Assembly: GCA_019247235.1 (NCBI GenBank)
Contig: JAFAPG010000007.1
Span: forward strand, 1 to 5,138
DNA from: Acidobacteriota bacterium
GTDB lineage: Bacteria > Acidobacteriota > Terriglobia > Terriglobales > Acidobacteriaceae
Reading direction: 5' to 3'
DNA: 5,138 bases
Shown one piece after another: positions 1 through 5,138 of this stretch (position 1 is its first letter; each line of letters begins with the position of its first letter). A program made the translations under genes and the position numbers. The notes under the pieces were generated by a model, which saw nothing but the letters and a program-made list of their open reading frames with translations, did no database searches and was not told the DNA's origin.

Positions 1-126
1 GCCCCTTTTTTAGGCAGCGGAGTCTAATTTGTTCTTCCTCGCTCCAGGGATGCATGGGATACCTCAGGCCCGGAGGCAGACCGCGATTCGTCTCTAAGAC
101 CTAGTGTTTACAGCCATTTGTCGCGG

Positions 127-155
127 TTGACTGCGGTGTTCTCGGAAGGTACGCT
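127..155 (+). promoter_or_regulatory. Candidate sigma-70-type promoter for the phoH-ybeY-CBS-era cluster
   Basis: TTGACT at 127-132 matches the -35 consensus in five of six positions. At the ideal 17-base spacing lies TACGCT (150-155), which keeps only the T, A and final T of a -10 box. Transcription would begin near 162, leaving an untranslated leader of roughly 100 bases before the leader ORF at 259. A better -10-like hexamer, TATTAT at 167-172, has no matching -35 at 16-18 bases and no TG extension, so it is a weaker alternative. The call rests on motif matching only. Confidence 0.33.
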
Positions 156-200
156 TTTAACAGAACTATTATCTGCCTACCTCATGTGGCGAAGTACAAT

Positions 201-225
201 CCGGAGAGATACGAGCGTTCTCCGG
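201..225 (+). promoter_or_regulatory. Perfect 7-bp hairpin in the 5' untranslated region
   Basis: CCGGAGA (201-207) is the exact reverse complement of TCTCCGG (219-225), with an 11-base loop; a G-U pair (208/218) can extend the stem to 8 bp. A pyrimidine-rich run, CCCCCTCTCT (226-235), follows, not a T-tract, so this is not a standard intrinsic terminator. It lies between the candidate promoter and the translation start and could shape mRNA stability or leader translation. That function is inferred from position alone. Confidence 0.4.
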
Positions 226-241
226 CCCCCTCTCTGCTATC

Positions 242-252
242 TAAGAGGTGAT
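242..252 (+). promoter_or_regulatory. Very strong Shine-Dalgarno serving the leader ORF
   Basis: TAAGAGGTGAT contains GAGGTGAT (245-252), eight contiguous bases complementary to the conserved 3' end of bacterial 16S rRNA (AUCACCUC). The GAGG core ends 10 bases before the ATG at 259. It is 46 bases from the phoH ATG at 295, too far to serve it directly. It therefore decides that a ribosome first loads on the short ORF at 259. Its AGAGG (244-248) can pair with CCTCT (229-233), so partial sequestration is possible. Confidence 0.6.
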
Positions 253-258
253 TTCTCG

Positions 259-294
259 ATGGCGCTGCTGCGCCTGAGGTGTCTCGGAAGCTGA
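259..294 (+). CDS. Putative 11-residue leader peptide ending directly against the phoH start
   Basis: ATG at 259 opens a short frame reading MALLRLRCLGS and ending with TGA at 292-294; the next base begins the phoH ATG. The start has by far the best Shine-Dalgarno in the cluster at normal spacing. The frame is the same as phoH, so only the stop codon separates the two. The composition is leucine- and arginine-rich (four Leu, two Arg, one of them AGG), which could permit leader-type control, but there is no run of one amino acid as in classical attenuators. The likeliest role is translational coupling, with terminating ribosomes reinitiating at 295. Alternatives are that 259 is not used, or that the strong Shine-Dalgarno simply loads ribosomes that slide to 295. 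No recognisable function of the peptide itself. Confidence 0.4.
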   Translation: MALLRLRCLGS

Positions 295-1344
295 ATGAAA
301 AAAAGCATCGATATTACTCCGAATATTGAAGCACTGTTTGGCACACGGGATGAAAATCTTCATGTTCTCGAAGATGGTCTGAACATCAATATCGACCTTC
401 GCTCCGATGCGGTGGAGCTCGAAGGCACACCTCGCGACGTAGCTCGAGCCGAGCAAGTCTTTTCCGACTACGACCATCTGCAGCGCACAGGCCATGTGTT
501 CAACAATGGCGATCTGAACAGCATGCTGCGCGTGCTGATCGCGGATCCCAAGGTTACACTGCGGGGCTTGGCAGAGGCAGGACGGCAGCGCTCATTCGGG
601 CGGCGTTCGGTTCAGCCAAAGAGTCTCAACCAGCGGCGCTATCTGGAAGCCATCGAAAACTACGATATGGTTTTTGGCATTGGTCCGGCGGGCACCGGCA
701 AGACGTATTTGGCTGTGGCCATGGCGATTGCCGCTTTAGTTTCAAAACGCGTCAATCGCATTATTCTTGCCCGGCCGGCGGTTGAAGCCGGCGAACGTCT
801 GGGATTTTTGCCCGGCACTCTGCAGGAGAAAATCGATCCCTACTTGCGCCCGCTCTACGACGCGCTTTATGACATGCTCGATCCGGAAAAGGTGGACCGC
901 TATCTGGAGAAAAATGTCATTGAGATTGCTCCCATCGCCTTTATGCGCGGTCGCACTCTGAACGACTCCTTCGTCATTCTAGATGAGGCGCAGAACACCA
1001 CCTCCGAACAGATGAAGATGTTCGTGACCCGACTTGGGTTTAATTCGAAGGCGGTCATTACCGGGGATGTCACCCAGATCGATCTACCTAACGCTCGTCG
1101 CAGTGGGTTGCTGGAAGCTGCGGAGGTGCTCAAAAATGTTCAAGGGCTGGCGTTCGTGTATTTTGATCAAGCCGACGTCGTCCGCCACCATTTAGTGCAG
1201 CGCATTATTCGCGCATATGACGAACATAAAGTACGGGTTGCAGAAGAGCAGATGGATCTTCTAGATGCCAAGCTTTCCCAAAATGGTAACGGCGCCTCTG
1301 CTAACGAGGAATCGGGAACAGCGCGCAAGCAGCAGGGGGAGTAG
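295..1344 (+). CDS. ybeZ: PhoH family ATPase, YbeZ type (phosphate starvation-inducible protein PhoH-like)
   Basis: A 349-residue cytoplasmic P-loop ATPase of the PhoH/YbeZ family, usual in length. The N-terminal third (about residues 5-75) is the small KH-like module typical of YbeZ and absent from short PhoH proteins. The ATPase core follows, with Walker A GPAGTGKT at 130-137, the conserved RPAVEAGERLGFLPG block at 160-174, and Walker B FVILDEAQN at 226-234 (D230, E231). A sensor-like stretch, VITGDVTQIDLP, is at 254-265. The last ~30 residues are polar and low in complexity, as is common for the family tail. Related proteins act with YbeY in RNA metabolism and ribosome maturation; the family name comes from phosphate-starvation induction of a paralogue and says little about function here. 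The ATG at 295 is chosen because MKKSIDITPNIEALFGTRDE fits the family N-terminus and an in-frame TGA lies immediately upstream. Its own Shine-Dalgarno is indifferent (GAGGTG at 276-281 is rather distant, GGAAG at 286-290 rather close). Confidence 0.97.
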   Translation: MKKSIDITPNIEALFGTRDENLHVLEDGLNINIDLRSDAVELEGTPRDVARAEQVFSDYDHLQRTGHVFNNGDLNSMLRVLIADPKVTLRGLAEAGRQRSFGRRSVQPKSLNQRRYLEAIENYDMVFGIGPAGTGKTYLAVAMAIAALVSKRVNRIILARPAVEAGERLGFLPGTLQEKIDPYLRPLYDALYDMLDPEKVDRYLEKNVIEIAPIAFMRGRTLNDSFVILDEAQNTTSEQMKMFVTRLGFNSKAVITGDVTQIDLPNARRSGLLEAAEVLKNVQGLAFVYFDQADVVRHHLVQRIIRAYDEHKVRVAEEQMDLLDAKLSQNGNGASANEESGTARKQQGE

Positions 1345-1399
1345 CGGATTCACGCGGGGGGCCGGACTCGGGCCCTACTGGTTGTGTTTTAGAACCGCC
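1345..1399 (+). promoter_or_regulatory. Gap between phoH and ybeY with a short GC-only stem
   Basis: This is the largest gap inside the cluster. GGGCC (1359-1363) can pair with GGCCC (1371-1375) across a seven-base loop, with a possible extra G-U pair. The T-rich TTGTGTTTT begins about six bases later and is interrupted, so this is not a convincing intrinsic terminator. It could attenuate transcription slightly, act as an mRNA processing or stability element, or have no function. No good Shine-Dalgarno for ybeY is visible in the last 20 bases. Confidence 0.25.
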
Positions 1400-1870
1400 A
1401 TGCGGCCAACCATCATATTAAAACAACCGGTTCCAGGAATCAGCGCGCGGACGCTCGAACGGTTTGCAGGCCGCTGCTTACGAGCGGTGGGTTTAGGTGG
1501 CATGGTGACCGTGCTGATAACCGGAGACCGGCACATGCGGCAGCTCAATTTTCGCTTTCGAGGCAAACATCGCTCGACCGACGTGCTATCGTTTGTCCCG
1601 CCCAGCGAAACGCCTGGGGTTGCCGGCGATATCGCCATTTCTCTCGATACCGCGTCCCGCAATGCGCGGGCTCGCGGTCATGCCGTCTCTGAGGAGATCC
1701 GTATTTTGGTTCTGCACGGAATCTTGCACCTTGCCGGTTACGATCACGAGCGGGATGACGGAGAAATGGCGGCGAGGGAGGGCGAACTTCGTCGCCGATT
1801 GGGACTAGAGACTGGGCTGATCGAGAGCAGTTCTGCTCATCGTGATCGGCGGATTGGACAGTGGGCGTGA
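1400..1870 (+). CDS. ybeY: Endoribonuclease YbeY (16S rRNA 3'-end maturation factor)
   Basis: A 156-residue single-domain metal-dependent RNase, normal for YbeY. The zinc-binding signature HGILHLAGYDH spans residues 106-116, with metal ligands H106, H110 and H116. The other family blocks are RFRGKHRSTDVLSF (52-65) and GDIAIS (76-81). Family members act in 16S rRNA 3'-end processing and late 70S quality control and associate with Era and YbeZ. The frame is open upstream to an ATG at 1265, but that start would overlap phoH by 80 bases and add 45 residues unlike any YbeY N-terminus; MRPTIILKQ from 1400 fits the family's first beta strand. TTG at 1382 is a weaker alternative start. The start at 1400 has no clear Shine-Dalgarno, so translation may depend on ribosomes arriving from phoH. 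The last ~15 residues form a polar tail without recognised motifs. Confidence 0.95.
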   Translation: MRPTIILKQPVPGISARTLERFAGRCLRAVGLGGMVTVLITGDRHMRQLNFRFRGKHRSTDVLSFVPPSETPGVAGDIAISLDTASRNARARGHAVSEEIRILVLHGILHLAGYDHERDDGEMAAREGELRRRLGLETGLIESSSAHRDRRIGQWA

Positions 1871-1878
1871 GTACGTGA

Positions 1879-3144
1879 ATGGACCTGGCCATTGCCATTA
1901 CGCTTGTCCTGTTAGCCGGGCTGTTGACGTTAGCCTCCTACGTAGATCGAGTCTACGCCGAGGTGGGGAAGTTCCTTTCCCGCGAATTTCAAGAGAATAT
2001 CGATTCCTTTGAGCAACGTGTTGAGCCGAAGCTGCGCGTCAGCCGTTCGCGAGCCGCCTTGTCTATGGCGTTGCTGAAGCAACTACTCATAGCTGGCATT
2101 GCTTTGTTGATCGGGTTCACCTTGTTTCGCGAAGGCAGCTGGGCGCTTGATGAAGTGCTCGAGGCGGTTCTTGGCCTGGTGCTGATCATCATCATCTTTG
2201 ATCGCTTCGCGCCTTTTGTGATGTTCTCGCGCACCAAAGGAGAGTGGCTGGTTCCCTGGGCTCCTGTTTTGCGCGTTCTGATCTACCTCATTCTTCCGCT
2301 TACCTTGGTTCTCGGTTTTCTGCAATCGGTCACCGCTCTCACCCGCGATCACTCCGGTCAAGAACCCGAGACCCAGGCTGAAGCGGTGGATGCGTTGATC
2401 GAAGCGGGAGAAGAGGAAGGCATCCTTGATGAGAGTAACCGCGAGCTGATTCAATCGGTGGTGGAGTTTAGCGACAAGACGGCACGTGAGGCCATGAAGC
2501 CCCGTCCCGAGATTGTGGCCGTTTCTTCCACCACCAATGTGGAACAGTTTATCGAGCTCCTGCGCACGCGTGCCTTTTCACGCGTGCCGGTGTTTGAAGG
2601 TACGCTCGACAATATCGTCGGCCTGGTGTACGCCAAAGATGTTTTGCAAGTACCGGATGCCGAGGCACATACTAGAACCGTGGGATCGCTGATGCGGAAA
2701 GAGGTCTACTTTGTGCCGGAGACCAAGCTGGCCAGTGACTTGCTCCGCGAGATGCAAAAGAGCAAGATGCGCTTGGCGATCGTCGTGGACGAATATGGAG
2801 GGGTGGCCGGTTTAGTGACGATCGAAGACTTGGTCGAGGAAATCGTGGGTGAGATCACCGACGAGCACGAGACCGCCCAAGTGGTGCGAGAAAATGAGAC
2901 TACCTACTTGGTGCCGGGTAATATGGATGTCGATCGTCTGGAAGAGTTGCTCGGCGTTCGTCGCGACTCACGCGGCGCGGCCACGGTTGGAGGACTGATC
3001 AACGAGCTAGCCGGACGAATTCCGAAGAAAGGCGAAATCGTTGAGGAAGATGGCTTGCGTCTCGAGGTATTACAAGCCAGTGATCGCCGAGTAGAACGGG
3101 TGCGAGTCTCGGTCACCCATCCCCAGCAGATCAAACTGATCTGA
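1879..3144 (+). CDS. CNNM/HlyC-CorC family membrane protein with paired CBS domains and divergent transmembrane half
   Basis: A 421-residue inner-membrane protein. Four hydrophobic segments are visible at about residues 4-23, 62-83, 92-112 and 128-153. They are followed by an acidic linker (DALIEAGEEEGILDESNREL, 171-190) of the kind that precedes the CBS pair in CorC/TlyC proteins. CBS1 covers about 205-258, with REAMKPRPEIVAV and FSRVPVFEG...IVGLVYAKDVL. CBS2 covers about 270-325, with MRLAIVVDEYGGVAGLVTIEDLVEEIVGEI, the family hallmark. A CorC_HlyC (transporter-associated) domain occupies about 335-415. CBS pairs of this family bind adenine nucleotides, and full-length members are linked to Mg2+ export. 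E. coli YbeX, which shares this genomic position, is also linked to ribosome metabolism. The membrane half does not show the usual DUF21 signatures (see findings), so transport activity is uncertain. The gene starts 8 bases after ybeY with no strong Shine-Dalgarno, implying coupling. Confidence 0.92.
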   Translation: MDLAIAITLVLLAGLLTLASYVDRVYAEVGKFLSREFQENIDSFEQRVEPKLRVSRSRAALSMALLKQLLIAGIALLIGFTLFREGSWALDEVLEAVLGLVLIIIIFDRFAPFVMFSRTKGEWLVPWAPVLRVLIYLILPLTLVLGFLQSVTALTRDHSGQEPETQAEAVDALIEAGEEEGILDESNRELIQSVVEFSDKTAREAMKPRPEIVAVSSTTNVEQFIELLRTRAFSRVPVFEGTLDNIVGLVYAKDVLQVPDAEAHTRTVGSLMRKEVYFVPETKLASDLLREMQKSKMRLAIVVDEYGGVAGLVTIEDLVEEIVGEITDEHETAQVVRENETTYLVPGNMDVDRLEELLGVRRDSRGAATVGGLINELAGRIPKKGEIVEEDGLRLEVLQASDRRVERVRVSVTHPQQIKLI

Positions 3145-3147
3145 ACC

Positions 3148-4104
3148 ATGGCCTTTCGCTCTGGTTTCGTGGCCATCCTTGGCCGGCCGAACGCCGGGAA
3201 ATCCACTTTGTTGAATGCTCTAGCTGGCGAGAAACTGGCGATTGTCAGCCCCAAGCCGCAGACTACGCGAAATCGTATTCTCGGCATCCTGCATATCTCC
3301 CGGAATGCCTCGGGAGCGGGCGCGCAGGCCATACTCATTGATACGCCTGGCATACAGCGGCCGGACAGTTCTCTCGGCCGCCACATGATGGCTGAGGTTC
3401 GCGAGGCAGTATCAGGATGTGATCTGGTGCTGGTCCTGGTTGACGTAGCCCGGAAATCTGAGCCGCTAGATCGCTCTTTGCTGAATCTGCTTGAGAGTTC
3501 GAAAGCTTCGGCATTTCTCCTGCTTACTAAAATTGACCTTCTCGGAAAGCAGCGGCATGAACTGCTGCCCCTCATCGAGCAGTATCAGCGGCTCTACGAT
3601 TTTCGCGAGATAATCCCGATTTCGGCGCGCACCCGAGATGGGCTCGATCTCTTAATTCAAGAGCTCATCGCCAACTTGCCCCCAGGACCGCGCTATTTTC
3701 CCCAAGACCAACTTACCGATCAACCCCTCAGGTTTATGGCCGGGGAACTGATTCGTGAGCAAGTGCTACTCCAGATCCGCGAAGAAGTGCCACACGCAGC
3801 TACCGTGGTTGTGGAACAATTCGAGGAAGGTGCCAACCTCACTCGCATTGCCGCAACCCTCTATTGTGAACGGGAAGGGCAGAAACGCATTCTGGTCGGC
3901 CGCGAAGGACAGATGCTCAAAAGCATTGGAACTTCAGCGCGGAGAGAAATCGAACGCATGTTGGGCAGGAAGGTTTTCTTGGAGTTGTTTGTGAAAGTTC
4001 GATCCGGTTGGCGTGACTCACGAGCCTTTATCGAGGAACTGGATTGGCGCCGCCAGCTCGAATACCTTCTGCCCTATCCCGTAGATCCAACCAATGTCTT
4101 ATAA
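3148..4104 (+). CDS. era: GTPase Era
   Basis: A 318-residue KH-domain GTPase required for 30S assembly. In the family it binds the 3' end of 16S rRNA (GAUCACCUCC) and helps mature it. The GTPase domain has G1 GRPNAGKS (12-19), G2 PQTTRNRI (37-44), G3 DTPG (65-68), G4 TKID (127-130, usually NKxD) and G5 PISA (157-160). The C-terminal type II KH domain carries the RNA-binding loop VGREGQMLKSIG (250-261), with GREG at 251-254, then FVKVRSGWRD (281-290). About a dozen residues (LPYPVDPTNVL) extend beyond the end of typical Era proteins. The ATG lies three bases after the stop of the CBS-protein gene, without a recognisable Shine-Dalgarno, so it is very likely translated by coupling. MAFRSGFVAILGRPNAGKS matches the canonical N-terminus, so the start is secure. 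Confidence 0.98.
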   Translation: MAFRSGFVAILGRPNAGKSTLLNALAGEKLAIVSPKPQTTRNRILGILHISRNASGAGAQAILIDTPGIQRPDSSLGRHMMAEVREAVSGCDLVLVLVDVARKSEPLDRSLLNLLESSKASAFLLLTKIDLLGKQRHELLPLIEQYQRLYDFREIIPISARTRDGLDLLIQELIANLPPGPRYFPQDQLTDQPLRFMAGELIREQVLLQIREEVPHAATVVVEQFEEGANLTRIAATLYCEREGQKRILVGREGQMLKSIGTSARREIERMLGRKVFLELFVKVRSGWRDSRAFIEELDWRRQLEYLLPYPVDPTNVL

Positions 4105-4118
4105 GAACCGTCGCTTGG

Positions 4119-5138
4119 CTACTCCTTGACCGCAATGCCCAACGTCTTCATTTTGCGATACAAATGACTGCGTTCAAGACCAAGCGCTTCGGCCGTACGA
4201 CTGATATTGCCGTGGTTGTCATCGAGCTTCTTCAAGATAAAATCCCGCTCGTAGGCGGCGCGTGCCTGGTGCAGAGTGAGAAATTCTCCCCGGCTGCGCC
4301 GATTGCCATCGCGATAAATCAGGGGTGGAAGATGCCGGCGTTCGAATCGACTGGTAGTCGGATTCATAATCACGATGCGTTCAATCACGTTGCGCAATTC
4401 ACGAACATTTCCCGGCCAGGAGTATCGCATCAACGTGTCGATACCTTCATCGGTGATCTCCCGGGAGCGCCGCCCATATTGGCTGGATAGCTCACGCAGA
4501 AAATGTTCCGCCAGCAAGGGAACATCTTCCTTGCGCTCGCGCAACGGCGGTACGGAGAAGGGGATTACATTGAGGCGGTAAAACAGGTCTTCGCGAAAAT
4601 TCCCCCGCGAGATTTCCTCTTCTAGGTCCTTGTTGGTCGAGGCAATGACGCGCACATCGACGCGCAGCGGCTCGTCGCTGCCCACCGCCGTAAAGCTTTG
4701 TTCTTCGAGGGTGCGCAGCACTTTGGCCTGGGTTCGTAAGCTCATGTCCCCGACCTCGTCGAGGAAAAGCGTACCCTGATGAGCCTTGAGGAATTTTCCT
4801 TCCTTCTCACTGGAGGCGGTCGGAAACGACCCGCGCCGATGACCGAACAACTCGCTTTCAATCAAATCCTCGGGAATGGCTGCACAATTCACCTCCACGA
4901 ACATCTCATCCTTGCGGGGGCTCTGCGCGTGGATGGCGCGTGCGACCAGTTCTTTGCCAGTTCCGGATTCGCCAAAAATCAATACCCGTCCATTGGTGGG
5001 CGCCATGAGTTGGATTTGCTGGCGCAAGGCCTTTATCGGAATACTTTCGCCGACGATGACACTTTTTGGTGAAAGCTGACGCTTGAGATCGCGATTTTCT
5101 AGGCGTAGCTTTCTAGCCTCGAGCGCGTTCTTGACCAC
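4119..5138 (-). CDS. Sigma-54-type AAA+ response regulator, NtrC/NtrX-like, N-terminus cut by the window edge
   Basis: The frame is open to the right edge, so this is the last 339 residues of a longer protein. The first visible codon is GTG, which I read as an internal valine: VVKNALEARKLRLENRDLKRQL resembles the charged helical linker following a receiver domain, which would lie outside. The AAA+ domain has Walker A GESGTGKE (56-63), ELFGH (96-100), Walker B GTLFLDEVGDM (122-132), sensor I VIASTNKDL (164-172), arginine-finger region FREDLFYRLN (181-190) and WPGNVRELRN (241-250). The C-terminal Fis-type helix-turn-helix NISRTAEALGLERSHLYRKM (311-330) most resembles NtrX-type regulators. The sigma-54 contact loop, normally GAFTGA, reads GSFPTA at 103-108. 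All ATPase motifs are intact. It converges on era with 14 bases between stops, so it is not part of that operon. NtrX is the best guess, but the cognate kinase is not visible. Confidence 0.93.
   Translation of the reverse strand: MVKNALEARKLRLENRDLKRQLSPKSVIVGESIPIKALRQQIQLMAPTNGRVLIFGESGTGKELVARAIHAQSPRKDEMFVEVNCAAIPEDLIESELFGHRRGSFPTASSEKEGKFLKAHQGTLFLDEVGDMSLRTQAKVLRTLEEQSFTAVGSDEPLRVDVRVIASTNKDLEEEISRGNFREDLFYRLNVIPFSVPPLRERKEDVPLLAEHFLRELSSQYGRRSREITDEGIDTLMRYSWPGNVRELRNVIERIVIMNPTTSRFERRHLPPLIYRDGNRRSRGEFLTLHQARAAYERDFILKKLDDNHGNISRTAEALGLERSHLYRKMKTLGIAVKE

Larger units (their letters stand above)
1..258. other. Non-coding upstream region of the cluster
   Basis: No convincing coding sequence crosses this stretch on either strand, and no tRNA or rRNA signature is visible. 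The left edge begins with GCCCC followed by six Ts (6-11). This could be the tail of a terminator for a gene lying further left, but the other arm is outside the window, so this cannot be tested. The rest holds the candidate promoter, the 201-225 hairpin and the Shine-Dalgarno at 242-252. Confidence 0.6.

Noticed and set aside
1..11. GCCCC plus T-tract at the left edge as an upstream gene's terminator
   Set aside because: Only one possible arm is present; the rest lies outside the window, so it cannot be supported.
124..135. Imperfect dyad (GCGGT/ACTGC) overlapping the candidate -35 as an operator
   Set aside because: Arms are only five bases with one wobble and there is no second copy; too weak to call.
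1265..1399. N-terminal extension of YbeY from the in-frame ATG at 1265
   Set aside because: It overlaps the phoH coding region by 80 bases, adds 45 residues with no YbeY similarity and has no Shine-Dalgarno; the start at 1400 fits the family.
2904..3575. 223-codon minus-strand open frame across the CBS gene and era
   Set aside because: It lies antisense to two well-supported conserved genes, is Ser/Arg-rich as expected for an antisense shadow, and shows no domain.
4097..4106. TCTTATAAGA palindrome over the era stop codon at the convergent junction
   Set aside because: A 10-base perfect palindrome is expected several times by chance in a window this size, and it has no loop or T-tract, so it is not a terminator.
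4044..4490. 148-codon plus-strand open frame opposite the regulator
   Set aside because: It is antisense to the conserved Fis-type and AAA+ regions of the regulator and has no recognisable motif.
1..5138. CRISPR array, insertion sequence, attachment site, toxin-antitoxin or defence genes
   Set aside because: No regularly spaced direct repeats, transposase motifs, terminal inverted repeats or tRNA ends were seen; every large gene is a conserved housekeeping or regulatory family.

Overview
The window holds a compact plus-strand gene cluster followed by one convergent minus-strand gene. The plus-strand genes encode, in order, a PhoH/YbeZ-type ATPase, the endoribonuclease YbeY, a CNNM/HlyC-CorC family CBS-domain membrane protein and the ribosome-assembly GTPase Era. 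The minus-strand gene is the C-terminal part of a sigma-54-type (NtrC/NtrX-like) AAA+ response regulator, cut by the right edge. The moderately GC-rich sequence, the ybeZ-ybeY-CBS protein-era order and the protein style (PhoH beginning MKKSIDITPNIEALFGTRDE; a CBS protein with an unusual membrane half) suggest an environmental bacterium, most likely an acidobacterium. This lineage call is recall-based inference and was not tested.

Layout. Bases 1-258 are non-coding upstream sequence with a plausible sigma-70-like promoter, a perfect 7-bp hairpin and a very strong Shine-Dalgarno. That Shine-Dalgarno serves not the phoH ATG but an 11-codon leader ORF (259-294), whose TGA directly abuts the phoH ATG. 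ybeZ/phoH is 295-1344. A 55-base gap with a GC-only stem precedes ybeY, whose best start is 1400, not the earlier in-frame ATG at 1265. The CBS protein follows 8 bases after ybeY and era 3 bases after that, so ybeY, the CBS gene and era are almost certainly co-transcribed and translationally coupled. Only 14 bases separate the stop of era from the stop of the convergent regulator, and no classical terminator is visible there.

How the genes fit together. YbeZ, YbeY and Era are linked in model bacteria to 16S rRNA 3'-end maturation and 30S assembly or quality control, and the CBS protein occupies the place of E. coli ybeX. The cluster therefore reads as a ribosome-maturation operon. It joins the proteobacterial order (ybeZ-ybeY-ybeX) to era, which neighbours phoH and ybeY in Firmicutes.

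These are mostly conserved housekeeping genes and I see no new defence, mobile or RNA-guided system. The best leads are: (i) the abutting leader ORF in front of phoH; (ii) the regulator's GAFTGA sigma-54 contact loop, which reads GSFPTA; and (iii) the CBS protein's transmembrane half, which lacks the usual CNNM ion-site signatures.
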